Shown in pieces: positions 6,153-12,081 of a stretch of DNA of 12,081 bases; the stretch's first letter is position 1, and every line of letters begins with the position of its first letter. The position numbers were made by a program, and so were the translations under genes. Where the stretch lies: NCBI GenBank assembly GCA_910577835.1, contig CAJTOU010000074.1:1-12081 (forward strand). The letters run 5' to 3'. The notes under the pieces are model-generated. The model was given only the letters and a program-made list of their open reading frames with translations, searched no databases and was not told the DNA's origin. The stretch is from an uncultured Lachnospiraceae bacterium (GTDB lineage Bacteria > Bacillota_A > Clostridia > Lachnospirales > Lachnospiraceae).

Positions 6153-9100
6153 GTTATTTTAACATTATCGCACAAACAAATGAAAGCACAGTCGTTACAG
6201 AATATGAACCGGTTCCGAAACGTTCCGACAGTTATCAGAGTGAGGCAGCATTAGAGCAGGAGTTTATCCGTATGCTTTGTGAGCAGGGCTATGAATATCT
6301 CAAAATTCATACGGAAAAGGAGTTGCTGCACAATCTCAGAGTGCAGTTAGAGGCATTGAACAGCTACCATTTCTCAGACAGCGAATGGCAACGGTTTTTT
6401 ACCGGGAAAATTGCCAATGCCAATGAGGGAATTGTAGACAAAACTCGAAAAGTCCAGGAGGACAATGTTCAAAACCTGATTCGTGACGACGGAACAACTA
6501 AAAATATCACACTGCTTGATAGGAAAAATATTCACAACAATCGGCTGCAAATCATCAATCAATATACTATCAGTAAGGGCGAGGGCGCACGGTACGATAA
6601 CCGATATGATGTGACTGTACTGGTAAATGGTTTTCCTATGGTACATATTGAACTGAAACGCCGGGGTGTTGCGATCAAGGAAGCATTTAACCAGATTGAC
6701 CGCTATCAAAGAGATTCCTTTTGGGCAGGATGTGGACTGTATGAATATATCCAAATTTTTGTCATTTCCAATGGCACAAATACAAAATATTATTCCAACA
6801 GTACCCGTGATAATGCAATCCGAGATGCAAAAGCCAGCAGGGGCAAAAAGGGAAAGACCAGCAACAGCTTCGAGTTTACCTCTTTTTGGGCAGACACCAA
6901 CAATTGGGTGATTCCGGATTTGATTGATTTTACACGAACCTTTTTTGCCAGGCATACTATTTTAAATATCCTGACAAAATACTGCATCTTCACCTCGGAA
7001 AATATGCTGATGGTGATGCGTCCCTATCAGATTACCGCTACCGAACGGATTTTGAACCGGATTGAGATTGCGAATAATTATAAAAAATATGGTTCCGTGG
7101 AGGGCGGCGGATATATCTGGCATACCACTGGTTCTGGAAAAACACTGACTTCTTTCAAAACAGCACGGCAGGCATCGCTTCTTCCTTACATTGATAAGGT
7201 GCTGTTTGTGGTTGACCGGAAAGATTTGGATTACCAGACCATGAAGGAATATGACCGTTTTGAAAAAGGCGCGGCTAACAGCAACACATCAACCACCATT
7301 TTAAAACGGCAGTTGGAAGATACAAATGTCCATATTATTATTACAACCATTCAGAAGCTGGCAACTTTTATTAAGAAAAATCCGGGGCATGAAGTTTATC
7401 AGCAGCACATTGTTATGATATTTGACGAATGCCACCGCAGTCAGTTTGGGGACATGCACACAGCGATTGTAAAAAACTTTAAGAAATATCATATTTTCGG
7501 ATTTACCGGTACGCCGATTTTTGCTGTAAACAGCAGCAGTGCGAAACATTCACAGTTTTTTACTACGGCACAGACGTTTGGGGATCAGCTTCATAGTTAT
7601 ACCATTGTGGATGCCATCAATGACAAGAATGTCCTTCCCTTCAAGGTAGATTATGTCGCCACGATGCGGGAAGAAGAAAATATCGATGATGAACAGGTTT
7701 GGGATATCAACCGGGAAAAGGCGTTGATGGCGCCAAAACGGATTGCTGGTGTTACAGAGTATATCTTGATGCATTTTGACCAGAAAACCTACCGAGGTGA
7801 TTTTTCCAGAACCTATGACTTTCATTCCCTGACAAACATTGAAGAAGTTGCTTCGGCAGAGCGCGGAGCCGTTGAGGAAATCAAAGAAAAGCAAAGACGG
7901 ATTGGCTTTAATTCCATTTTTGCGGTTGCTTCTGTGCCAATGGCAAAGTTGTATTATGAAGAATTTCAGAAACAGATGCAGATAAATCCTACAAAACGGA
8001 TTCGCATTGCTGTGATATACAGTTATGGAGCCAATGAAGCAGAGGCAGACGGGATTTTGGAGGAAGAAAATTCCGAGGATACCTCTGCCCTTGACCAGAC
8101 ATCCCGTGATTTTCTGGAGGCAGCTATCAAGGGATATAATAAAATGTTTCATACGAGCTATGACACGTCCAGCGATAAATTTCAGAACTACTATAAAGAT
8201 GTTTCGCTCCGTATGAAAAATAAGGAACTGGATTTGCTGATTGTGGTGAATATGTTTTTAACAGGTTTTGATGCAACGACACTCAATACCCTTTGGGTGG
8301 ACAAAAATTTGAAAATGCACGGATTGATTCAGGCGTTCAGCCGAACCAACCGTATTTTAAACTCCATTAAAACTTTTGGAAATATTGTCTGTTTCCGCAA
8401 TCTGCAAAAGCGGGTGGACAGTGCCATTGCTTTGTTTGGAGATAAGAATGCCGGCGGAATTGTACTGCTGCAGAAATTTCAGGATTATTATCATGGATAT
8501 ATTTCTGTTGATGATAAGCCGATGCCGGGCTATGCTGATATGATAGAGGAATTGACCGGAAACTTTCCTCTTTCCGAACCGCAGATCATGGGCGAAAAAA
8601 ATCAGAAAGAATTCATTTCTCTGTTTGGTGCAATCCTGCGTATGAGAAATCTTCTGTCCTCTTTTGATGAATTTCAGGGAAAAGAGATACTGTCAGAAAG
8701 GGAATTGCAGGATTATCTTGGGAAGTATCAGGATTTACGGGATGAATGGAATGAAAAACGGAAACGAGGAGAACGTGTAGATGTGATTGATGACATTGTG
8801 TTTGAGGTAGAACTGATCAGGCAGATTGAAATCAATATTGATTATATTTTGATGTTGGTAAAGAACTATCATGACACACATTTTGAGGATAAGGAAGTTC
8901 TGATTACAATCAAAAAGGCAATAGATGCCAGTCCTGAACTTCGCAGTAAAAAGCGGTTGATTGAAACCTTTATTGCCGGGCTGAATGACATGGATGATGT
9001 AATGAGTGAGTGGCAGGCATTTGTAGTAAAACAGCGGGAGCAGGAACTTGCCTCTATAATTCAAGAGGAACATTTGAGACCGGAAGAAACCCGAAAATTC

Positions 9101-9370
9101 CTTGACAATGCGTTTCGGGATGGGGAAATCAAAACGACTGGAACAGATATTGACAGGCTTATGCCGCCGGTGTCACGTTTTGGCGGCGGAGGCAGAGTGC
9201 AAAAAAAGCAGGGTGTTATTGATAAGCTAAAAGCATTTTTCGAGAAATACTTCGGATTGGGTCATGCAGATTTTACCGAAACAAAGAAAGAGGTAGTGTA
9301 TCAGCTTGATTCAGATCGAAATTTATCAATGGTAGCAGAAGCTCCAACAGAGTATGGAGAGAAAGAATAA
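6149..9370 (+). CDS. hsdR: Type I restriction endonuclease/translocase subunit HsdR
   Basis: ATP-driven DNA translocase and nuclease that cuts unmethylated foreign DNA when bound to HsdM/HsdS. 1073 residues, full length. The N-terminal nuclease has Asp150/Asp154, then the ELK of the PD-(D/E)XK core (Glu168, Lys170) and the RecB-like Q-x3-Y motif (Gln182, Tyr186). The helicase motor shows Walker A TTGSGKT (326-332), the DEAD-type box DECH (426-429), TGTP (453-456), and C-terminal motifs FLTGFDATTLNTLWVDK and GLIQAFSRTNR. A long helical C-terminal region follows for complex assembly. The start is fixed by AAGGAG at 6135-6140 and by overlap with the old hsdS stop. No defect is visible. Because two antisense IS elements now separate it from hsdM, its transcription must rely on read-through or a promoter I cannot see. 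Confidence 0.97.
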   Translation: MSYFNIIAQTNESTVVTEYEPVPKRSDSYQSEAALEQEFIRMLCEQGYEYLKIHTEKELLHNLRVQLEALNSYHFSDSEWQRFFTGKIANANEGIVDKTRKVQEDNVQNLIRDDGTTKNITLLDRKNIHNNRLQIINQYTISKGEGARYDNRYDVTVLVNGFPMVHIELKRRGVAIKEAFNQIDRYQRDSFWAGCGLYEYIQIFVISNGTNTKYYSNSTRDNAIRDAKASRGKKGKTSNSFEFTSFWADTNNWVIPDLIDFTRTFFARHTILNILTKYCIFTSENMLMVMRPYQITATERILNRIEIANNYKKYGSVEGGGYIWHTTGSGKTLTSFKTARQASLLPYIDKVLFVVDRKDLDYQTMKEYDRFEKGAANSNTSTTILKRQLEDTNVHIIITTIQKLATFIKKNPGHEVYQQHIVMIFDECHRSQFGDMHTAIVKNFKKYHIFGFTGTPIFAVNSSSAKHSQFFTTAQTFGDQLHSYTIVDAINDKNVLPFKVDYVATMREEENIDDEQVWDINREKALMAPKRIAGVTEYILMHFDQKTYRGDFSRTYDFHSLTNIEEVASAERGAVEEIKEKQRRIGFNSIFAVASVPMAKLYYEEFQKQMQINPTKRIRIAVIYSYGANEAEADGILEEENSEDTSALDQTSRDFLEAAIKGYNKMFHTSYDTSSDKFQNYYKDVSLRMKNKELDLLIVVNMFLTGFDATTLNTLWVDKNLKMHGLIQAFSRTNRILNSIKTFGNIVCFRNLQKRVDSAIALFGDKNAGGIVLLQKFQDYYHGYISVDDKPMPGYADMIEELTGNFPLSEPQIMGEKNQKEFISLFGAILRMRNLLSSFDEFQGKEILSERELQDYLGKYQDLRDEWNEKRKRGERVDVIDDIVFEVELIRQIEINIDYILMLVKNYHDTHFEDKEVLITIKKAIDASPELRSKKRLIETFIAGLNDMDDVMSEWQAFVVKQREQELASIIQEEHLRPEETRKFLDNAFRDGEIKTTGTDIDRLMPPVSRFGGGGRVQKKQGVIDKLKAFFEKYFGLGHADFTETKKEVVYQLDSDRNLSMVAEAPTEYGEKE

Positions 9371-9525
9371 TTTTTGATTGGAAGGTTTGATCTGATATTG
9401 TAGTGAAAATGAGAAAGGATTCCAAGGGGGCAGAATGGAGCAGAAACAGCAGCGCACCCGCCTTTGGCTCTGGGTCATCCAATAGGGGCGAGCAGATCTT
9501 CGCTCCGCTTCGGTCGGCGTTGGAC

Positions 9526-9542
9526 AAGTGCCACTGGCACTT
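9526..9542. repeat. Perfect inverted repeat upstream of the oriT-like site
   Basis: aagtgcca (9526-9533) and tggcactt (9535-9542) are an 8-bp perfect palindrome with a 1-nt centre. With so short a loop it is more likely a protein-binding site or cruciform than an RNA hairpin. Confidence 0.75.
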
Positions 9543-9566
9543 AACGCACCTGTTGGCAAGGGGTAT

Positions 9567-9592
9567 CCAAAGGGGAACAGCGTTCCCCTTGG
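9567..9592. repeat. Inverted repeat just before the oriT hairpin
   Basis: ccaaaggggaac pairs with gttccccttgg across a 3-nt loop (one bulged A). No T-run follows, so it is not a standard terminator. Confidence 0.75.
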
Positions 9593-9597
9593 CACAC

Positions 9598-9632
9598 GAC
9601 TTTCGCAGAAAGTCTAGTGTGTTATACCTTTG
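9598..9632 (+). other. Probable origin of transfer (oriT), pMV158/MOB_V type
   Basis: A 7-bp hairpin (gactttc-gca-gaaagtc, 9598-9614) is followed at once by TAGTGTGTTATAC (9615-9627) and then CTTTGTGG. This is the layout of the pMV158-family oriT: an inverted repeat ending in AAAGT, then TAGTGTG|TTATAC, with the relaxase nick after TAGTGTG. By analogy the nick would fall between 9621 and 9622. The hairpin is further bracketed by CACAC (9593-9597) and GTGTG (9617-9621). No relaxase gene is in the window. The match is from memory of the pMV158 sequence, not a search. Confidence 0.75.
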
Positions 9633-9655
9633 TGGAGCGGATGGCAGTCAGGAAT

Positions 9656-9682
9656 ACAGCGCACACTTTTAAAGTGCGCTGT
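9656..9682. repeat. Inverted repeat downstream of the oriT-like site
   Basis: acagcgcac (9656-9664) and gtgcgctgt (9674-9682) are perfect 9-bp arms. With a 2-nt bulge the stem extends through the central actttta/aaagt. No clear T-run follows. Confidence 0.75.
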
Positions 9683-9801
9683 GTTTCCGGCGTTCTGGTG
9701 GGAAAGGTGCCTTCGGCAGAAGCAACTTTGGAAACCAGAAAAGCTATGCCAGTAGCGGAACAAAGGTATATAAAAAACTTCCGGCAGCCACAGATTTCCC
9801 G

Positions 9802-10464
9802 TCAAAACCACCACGGCAGTTCCAGCCACAGATTGTCCAGCGCCTGTTCCTCGGTTTGTTTTGCCCGGCTCTCACTCAAATGAAAATGCAGTGCGGATGC
9901 AATCAGCGGATGTTCTGTTTCGTCTGTAAAACCATAACGGTAAAGAAGATAGGTCTGCTCACGGGCAGACAGTTTTTTTAGTGCATCATAGAACTCTTGG
10001 AGTGTTTCCTGTTTGATGAAAATTTCTTCCGGCGACGGATAACGGGAATCGGCAATCGTTTCCATCCGCAGCTTTCTTTCCTCATCGGGAAGAACTTCAT
10101 CCAATCGTATCAACTGAAAAGATAAACTATTTTTATTGTCAGCAATCCGCTGCTCAAATTGAGAGAAGCCAGCCCGGATACAGTCCATCATGGCATTGCG
10201 GATTGCCGGTGCTGCATAGGTCAGAAATTTTATGTTCCGCTTTCTATCAAAAAGAGCAGCAACGTTCAGCAGTCCCAAACTTCCTTCCTGTTCCAAATCT
10301 TCTTGGTCAATCCCAATTCCGCTGCTGGAGAGATTCATATTTTGATAAATCTCATTCGCCGTTTTTCGGATAAATCCCAGATTATTTTCCAGAAGAAGAT
10401 TAGCAGCATAGGAATCCCCTTTTTGGTAAAGCACACAAAGCTGCTCATTATCCCTTTCCGGCAT
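9802..10464 (-). CDS. Sigma-70-family RNA polymerase sigma factor
   Basis: Directs RNA polymerase to a specific promoter set. 220 residues, a small sigma with regions 2 and 4. Region 2 is clear: DLEQEGSLGLLNVAALFD followed by RNIKFLTYAAPAIRNAMMD (about residues 54-95), the core-binding and -10-melting segment. A linker follows, then region 4 at about 140-210 (LKKLSAREQTYLLYRYGF ... ALHFHLSESRAKQTEEQALDNL), with the HTH for the -35 box. It starts at 10464, inside the last 17 bases of the XRE gene in another frame, with AGGA 8 nt upstream, so the two are cotranscribed and probably coupled. Such XRE-sigma pairs occur on clostridial mobile elements; the target promoters are unknown. Confidence 0.88.
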   Translation of the reverse strand: MPERDNEQLCVLYQKGDSYAANLLLENNLGFIRKTANEIYQNMNLSSSGIGIDQEDLEQEGSLGLLNVAALFDRKRNIKFLTYAAPAIRNAMMDCIRAGFSQFEQRIADNKNSLSFQLIRLDEVLPDEERKLRMETIADSRYPSPEEIFIKQETLQEFYDALKKLSAREQTYLLYRYGFTDETEHPLIASALHFHLSESRAKQTEEQALDNLWLELPWWF

Positions 10465-11290
10465 CGTCTTTTTCCTGTTCTGTGACCTGCTGCAAGGTGC
10501 TGTTCATAAATTCCACAAGCGCGCTGCCCAGCTTGTCCAATGCCTGCTGGTGAACACCTTCTATACCGGCAACGCTGCGGGTGATGGCATCCGCTATTTG
10601 TTCCGGTGTTGCAGTAGGATGTTGTACATCCTGCCCTTTGGTCAGTTCTGTAAAAATCTTTTCTGCAACTTCTTTGTTCATAGCCTGTATTGCAGTGAAG
10701 TCGCTGCCGATCTCTTTTTTGACTTCCCGGATTGCTGCCATAAACTGATTCTGTATGAAAGTCAGGTCAGCCTGATATGCCGGGACCCGCATACGGTTTA
10801 CCGTTTGAGCCGCCTGCACAGCGGCATCTGTTTTTACTTTATTTCGCAGCATAGCGCTCAATGTGGCATATAATTGATTTTGTCCGGCAAATCCTTCCGC
10901 AAGTGTATCATCAAAATATTGCTCCAGCATATAGGTAACTTCTGCAAATCGGGGACTTTCCAGAAGCCGGTTTACCACGTTAGGACTGACTTTGCCAGTA
11001 TAGAGATTCCGTGCTGCTTGTACAGACAGCCCAAGTTCCGCAATTTCAAAATTCTTCCGGTCTGGAATATTGGAAACGCCCAGAAGAAAATCGGTGGAAA
11101 CGTTAAATGCCCTGGCAATACGGATAATATTTTCATCGCTGAGTTTGTCCGTTTTTCCTGTTAAAAAACGGCTGATGGTGCTGTCTGTCGTTCCAATCCG
11201 CACAGCTAAGTCGGTCTGTGAAATTTTATGCTCCTTCATTAAATCCGTAATCCGGTCACGAATTGTTCCGGGCAAATACATGTGTTCCAT
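10448..11290 (-). CDS. XRE-family (Cro/CI-type) transcriptional regulator
   Basis: DNA-binding regulator, 280 residues. The N-terminal HTH_3 domain at about residues 10-70 reads IRDRITDLMKEHKISQTDLA, then STISRFLTGKTDKLSDENIIRIARAFNVSTDFLLGV, a textbook XRE fold. The rest is a long helical region without enzyme motifs, possibly for oligomerisation or signal sensing. The start at 11290 has GGGAGGG 7 nt upstream. It is the first gene of a two-gene operon with the sigma factor. Its promoter (11322-11350) contains a 13-bp palindrome between -35 and -10, so autoregulation is likely (inference). It is probably the control gene of a mobile element carrying the oriT-like site. Confidence 0.9.
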   Translation of the reverse strand: MEHMYLPGTIRDRITDLMKEHKISQTDLAVRIGTTDSTISRFLTGKTDKLSDENIIRIARAFNVSTDFLLGVSNIPDRKNFEIAELGLSVQAARNLYTGKVSPNVVNRLLESPRFAEVTYMLEQYFDDTLAEGFAGQNQLYATLSAMLRNKVKTDAAVQAAQTVNRMRVPAYQADLTFIQNQFMAAIREVKKEIGSDFTAIQAMNKEVAEKIFTELTKGQDVQHPTATPEQIADAITRSVAGIEGVHQQALDKLGSALVEFMNSTLQQVTEQEKDDAGKG

Positions 11291-11321
11291 GTGTCAGCCC
11301 TCCCTTCCTTGTTTTATCTAT

Positions 11322-11350
11322 ATTGTAGTTTATTTTCAACCTGAAATCAA
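11322..11350 (-). promoter_or_regulatory. Promoter of the XRE-sigma operon
   Basis: On the - strand: TTGATT (11350-11345), 17-bp spacer, TACAAT (11327-11322), about 31 bp before the XRE ATG. Both hexamers are one change or two from the sigma-A consensus, with ideal spacing. Confidence 0.75.
11334..11346. promoter_or_regulatory. Operator-like palindrome inside the XRE promoter
   Basis: TTTCA-ACC-TGAAA, perfect 5-bp arms, lies between the -35 and -10 boxes, where a bound regulator would block polymerase. An 11-bp part recurs in inverted orientation at 11443-11453. Confidence 0.55.
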
Positions 11351-11368
11351 TCGGTATCTACTTGTGCG

Positions 11369-11427
11369 AAGCCGCTCTGTATAGTTGCATTTTTGCAAAT
11401 TGGCAGGGCGGCTTTTTTCTTTTTTTT
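11369..11427 (+). terminator. Hairpin with T-tract, terminator in + orientation
   Basis: Arms aagccgctctg (11369-11379) and cagggcggctt (11404-11414) pair over 11 positions, with one mismatch that becomes G-U in RNA. They are followed by a T-rich run to 11427. The 24-nt loop contains a second stem, ttgca/tgcaa (11385-11398). No + strand gene ends here, so what it terminates is unclear. Confidence 0.65.
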
Positions 11428-11442
11428 GCATTTCTGCCGGAT

Positions 11443-11453
11443 TTTCAGGTTGA
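11443..11453. promoter_or_regulatory. Second copy of the operator-like sequence
   Basis: tttcaggttga is the exact reverse complement of 11336-11346. It overlaps the -35 of a possible + strand promoter. Confidence 0.45.
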
Positions 11454-11479
11454 TAGACATTGTGGTGTTAGTATATAAG
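11451..11479 (+). promoter_or_regulatory. Possible + strand promoter opposing the 126-aa gene
   Basis: TTGATA (11451-11456), then a 16-17 bp spacer, then TATATA/ATATAA (11473-11479). The hexamers are good, but no + strand gene follows; transcripts would be antisense to the gene at 11512-11892. Confidence 0.35.
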
Positions 11480-11511
11480 TGTGGACAGGAAAAGTTGAAC
11501 AACCTATACTA

Positions 11512-11892
11512 TCAATCTCCTATGGGGGATTCGCTCGAAAGCACATCAAATATAATCATATGCTTCACTTCCGGGTCAAAGCGTTCCAGTGCCATAATGT
11601 CATGCCCTTCCAGCTTCCGGGCGCCGGACTCCTGCCGGGCCACAGCAATCATCTCTCCAACAGTCCTTGCTTTCTGGGGCAGATGATAATTTTTCTGAAT
11701 GTCACAAATCAGCTCTCTGCAGTCACTTTCTGAGAGCTCACGGAGTTTCTTTAACAGGTTTTCGGCAATGTTTCTTTTGTCTTGGTCACGGATATACTGG
11801 CAAAACACAGCAATCTCTTGTATCGCATCATACCTGCGGCAGCCTTCCAACTGGAAAATCATCCTCTTTTCATCCTCGGTCAACGTTATCAT
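11512..11892 (-). CDS. Hypothetical 126-aa protein, possibly TTRAP-like (transposon-transfer assisting)
   Basis: Small, soluble, mostly helical, charged protein with no membrane segment. The ATG at 11892 has GGAGG 6 nt upstream, an excellent site. A preceding - strand frame ends in TGA overlapping this ATG (ATGA), consistent with being a later gene in an operon entering from the right. Residues 1-60 (LTEDEKRMIFQLEG ... YIRDQDKRNIAENLLKKLRELSESDC) have the size and pattern I associate with the N-terminal part of TTRAP proteins of clostridial conjugative elements, but the similarity is loose. The C-terminal half (ARKLEGHDIMALERFDPEVKHMI) is not recognised. Between its stop and the XRE promoter lie about 160 bp of control sequence. 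Confidence 0.65.
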   Translation of the reverse strand: MITLTEDEKRMIFQLEGCRRYDAIQEIAVFCQYIRDQDKRNIAENLLKKLRELSESDCRELICDIQKNYHLPQKARTVGEMIAVARQESGARKLEGHDIMALERFDPEVKHMIIFDVLSSESPIGD

Positions 11893-12081
11893 ATATTTCC
11901 TCCAATCCGGCCTGATTGCCTGTAAATATCATATAGCTGTTTGTTTTTATTCCCCACCATATCTCCATCTTTTGGAGGACTGGAAAGTGCAGTATGCGCC
12001 TGTTTCGCCGGAGGAAAAACTGGATGACCGTTTTGTGGAAGCCTGCCAGATGCTTGATTCTATCGAGCATCTAGATGTGTA
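11893..12081. other. Unresolved right edge: two competing reading frames
   Basis: On the + strand, from about 11969 to the edge, a frame reads LLEDWKVQYAPVSPEEKLDD and then RFVEACQMLDSIEHLDV. Its composition is typical of a real protein, but it has no start codon, so it would be a 5'-truncated fragment. On the - strand a frame open from about 12059 ends NKNKQLYDIYRQSGRIGGNI, with its stop at 11889-11891 overlapping the next ATG. Both cannot be full genes over the whole stretch; a recombination junction near 11960 would reconcile them. Neither is recognised. Confidence 0.3.

Larger units (their letters stand above)
9371..9801. other. Non-coding region dense in inverted repeats, around an oriT-like site
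   Basis: This is a 431-bp gap between the convergent hsdR and sigma-factor genes. It contains at least four strong inverted repeats and the oriT-like sequence, listed separately. No terminator with a T-tract is seen after hsdR. A short frame at 9641-9883 looks faintly coding but has only a 3-nt spaced ribosome site and overlaps the sigma gene, so it is not called. Confidence 0.7.

Noticed and set aside
6374..6955. 193-codon open frame on the - strand inside hsdR, and similar long antisense frames in hsdR and hsdM
   Set aside because: Cys/Ile/Phe-rich translations typical of antisense shadows, no ribosome sites, fully covered by conserved sense genes.
9435..9485. Tiny + strand frame MEQKQQRTRLWLWVIQ with an AG-rich stretch before it, possible leader peptide
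   Set aside because: Sixteen codons with no downstream gene on that strand to regulate; spacing to the G-rich stretch is poor.
9641..9883. Open frame on the + strand starting MAVRNTAHTFKV, with fairly coding-like composition, just after the oriT-like site
   Set aside because: The ribosome site is only 3 nt from the ATG, the frame runs into the convergent sigma-factor gene, and it contains the 9656-9682 inverted repeat. It may be a by-product of a conserved non-coding region.

Overview
The window looks like low-to-mid GC Firmicutes DNA, most likely Clostridia/Lachnospiraceae. The reasons are strong AGGAGG-type ribosome sites, the protein families present, and the clostridial-style C-terminal tail on an RlmD-type rRNA methyltransferase. 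The content is accessory DNA of mobile-element type: a restriction-modification island, insertion sequences, a probable transfer origin and element-type regulators. The genus cannot be fixed from the sequence.

Layout. (1) 1-635: the 3' part of a 23S rRNA uracil-C5 methyltransferase gene (rlmD/rumA type), broken by a one-base frameshift next to its catalytic Glu codon. (2) 732-9370: a type I restriction-modification operon on the + strand, hsdM - unknown 317-aa gene - hsdS - hsdR, with overlapping junctions. hsdS is split. A 5' piece (3234 to about 3820) encodes one target-recognition domain plus a conserved region with TAEL repeats. The last nine codons survive at 6123-6152 and overlap the hsdR start as ATGA. 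(3) About 3820-6122, inside hsdS: a 5'-truncated IS1182-family element abutting a complete IS3-family element (4871-6122), both on the - strand. (4) 9371-9801: non-coding DNA rich in inverted repeats, carrying at 9598-9632 a sequence that closely matches the pMV158-type (MOB_V) transfer origin; no relaxase gene is in the window. (5) 11290-9802, - strand: an XRE-type regulator and a sigma-70-family factor in overlapping frames, expressed from a well-formed promoter with a palindrome between -35 and -10. (6) 11302-11511: a control region with a nested hairpin terminator, a second copy of the operator-like sequence and a possible opposing promoter. (7) 11892-11512, - strand: a small hypothetical gene, then an unresolved right edge.

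How it fits together. HsdM (modification) and HsdR (nuclease/translocase) look intact, but their specificity subunit has lost its second recognition domain to IS insertion and deletion. The system is therefore either dead, altered to half-subunit specificity, or dependent on another HsdS. The oriT-like site suggests that the island moves, or can be moved in trans, by a mobilisation relaxase. The XRE/sigma pair looks like the regulatory module of such an element. The most interesting points are the unknown gene inside the hsd operon, the split hsdS with an exact scar, the oriT without a relaxase, and the two-operator control region.
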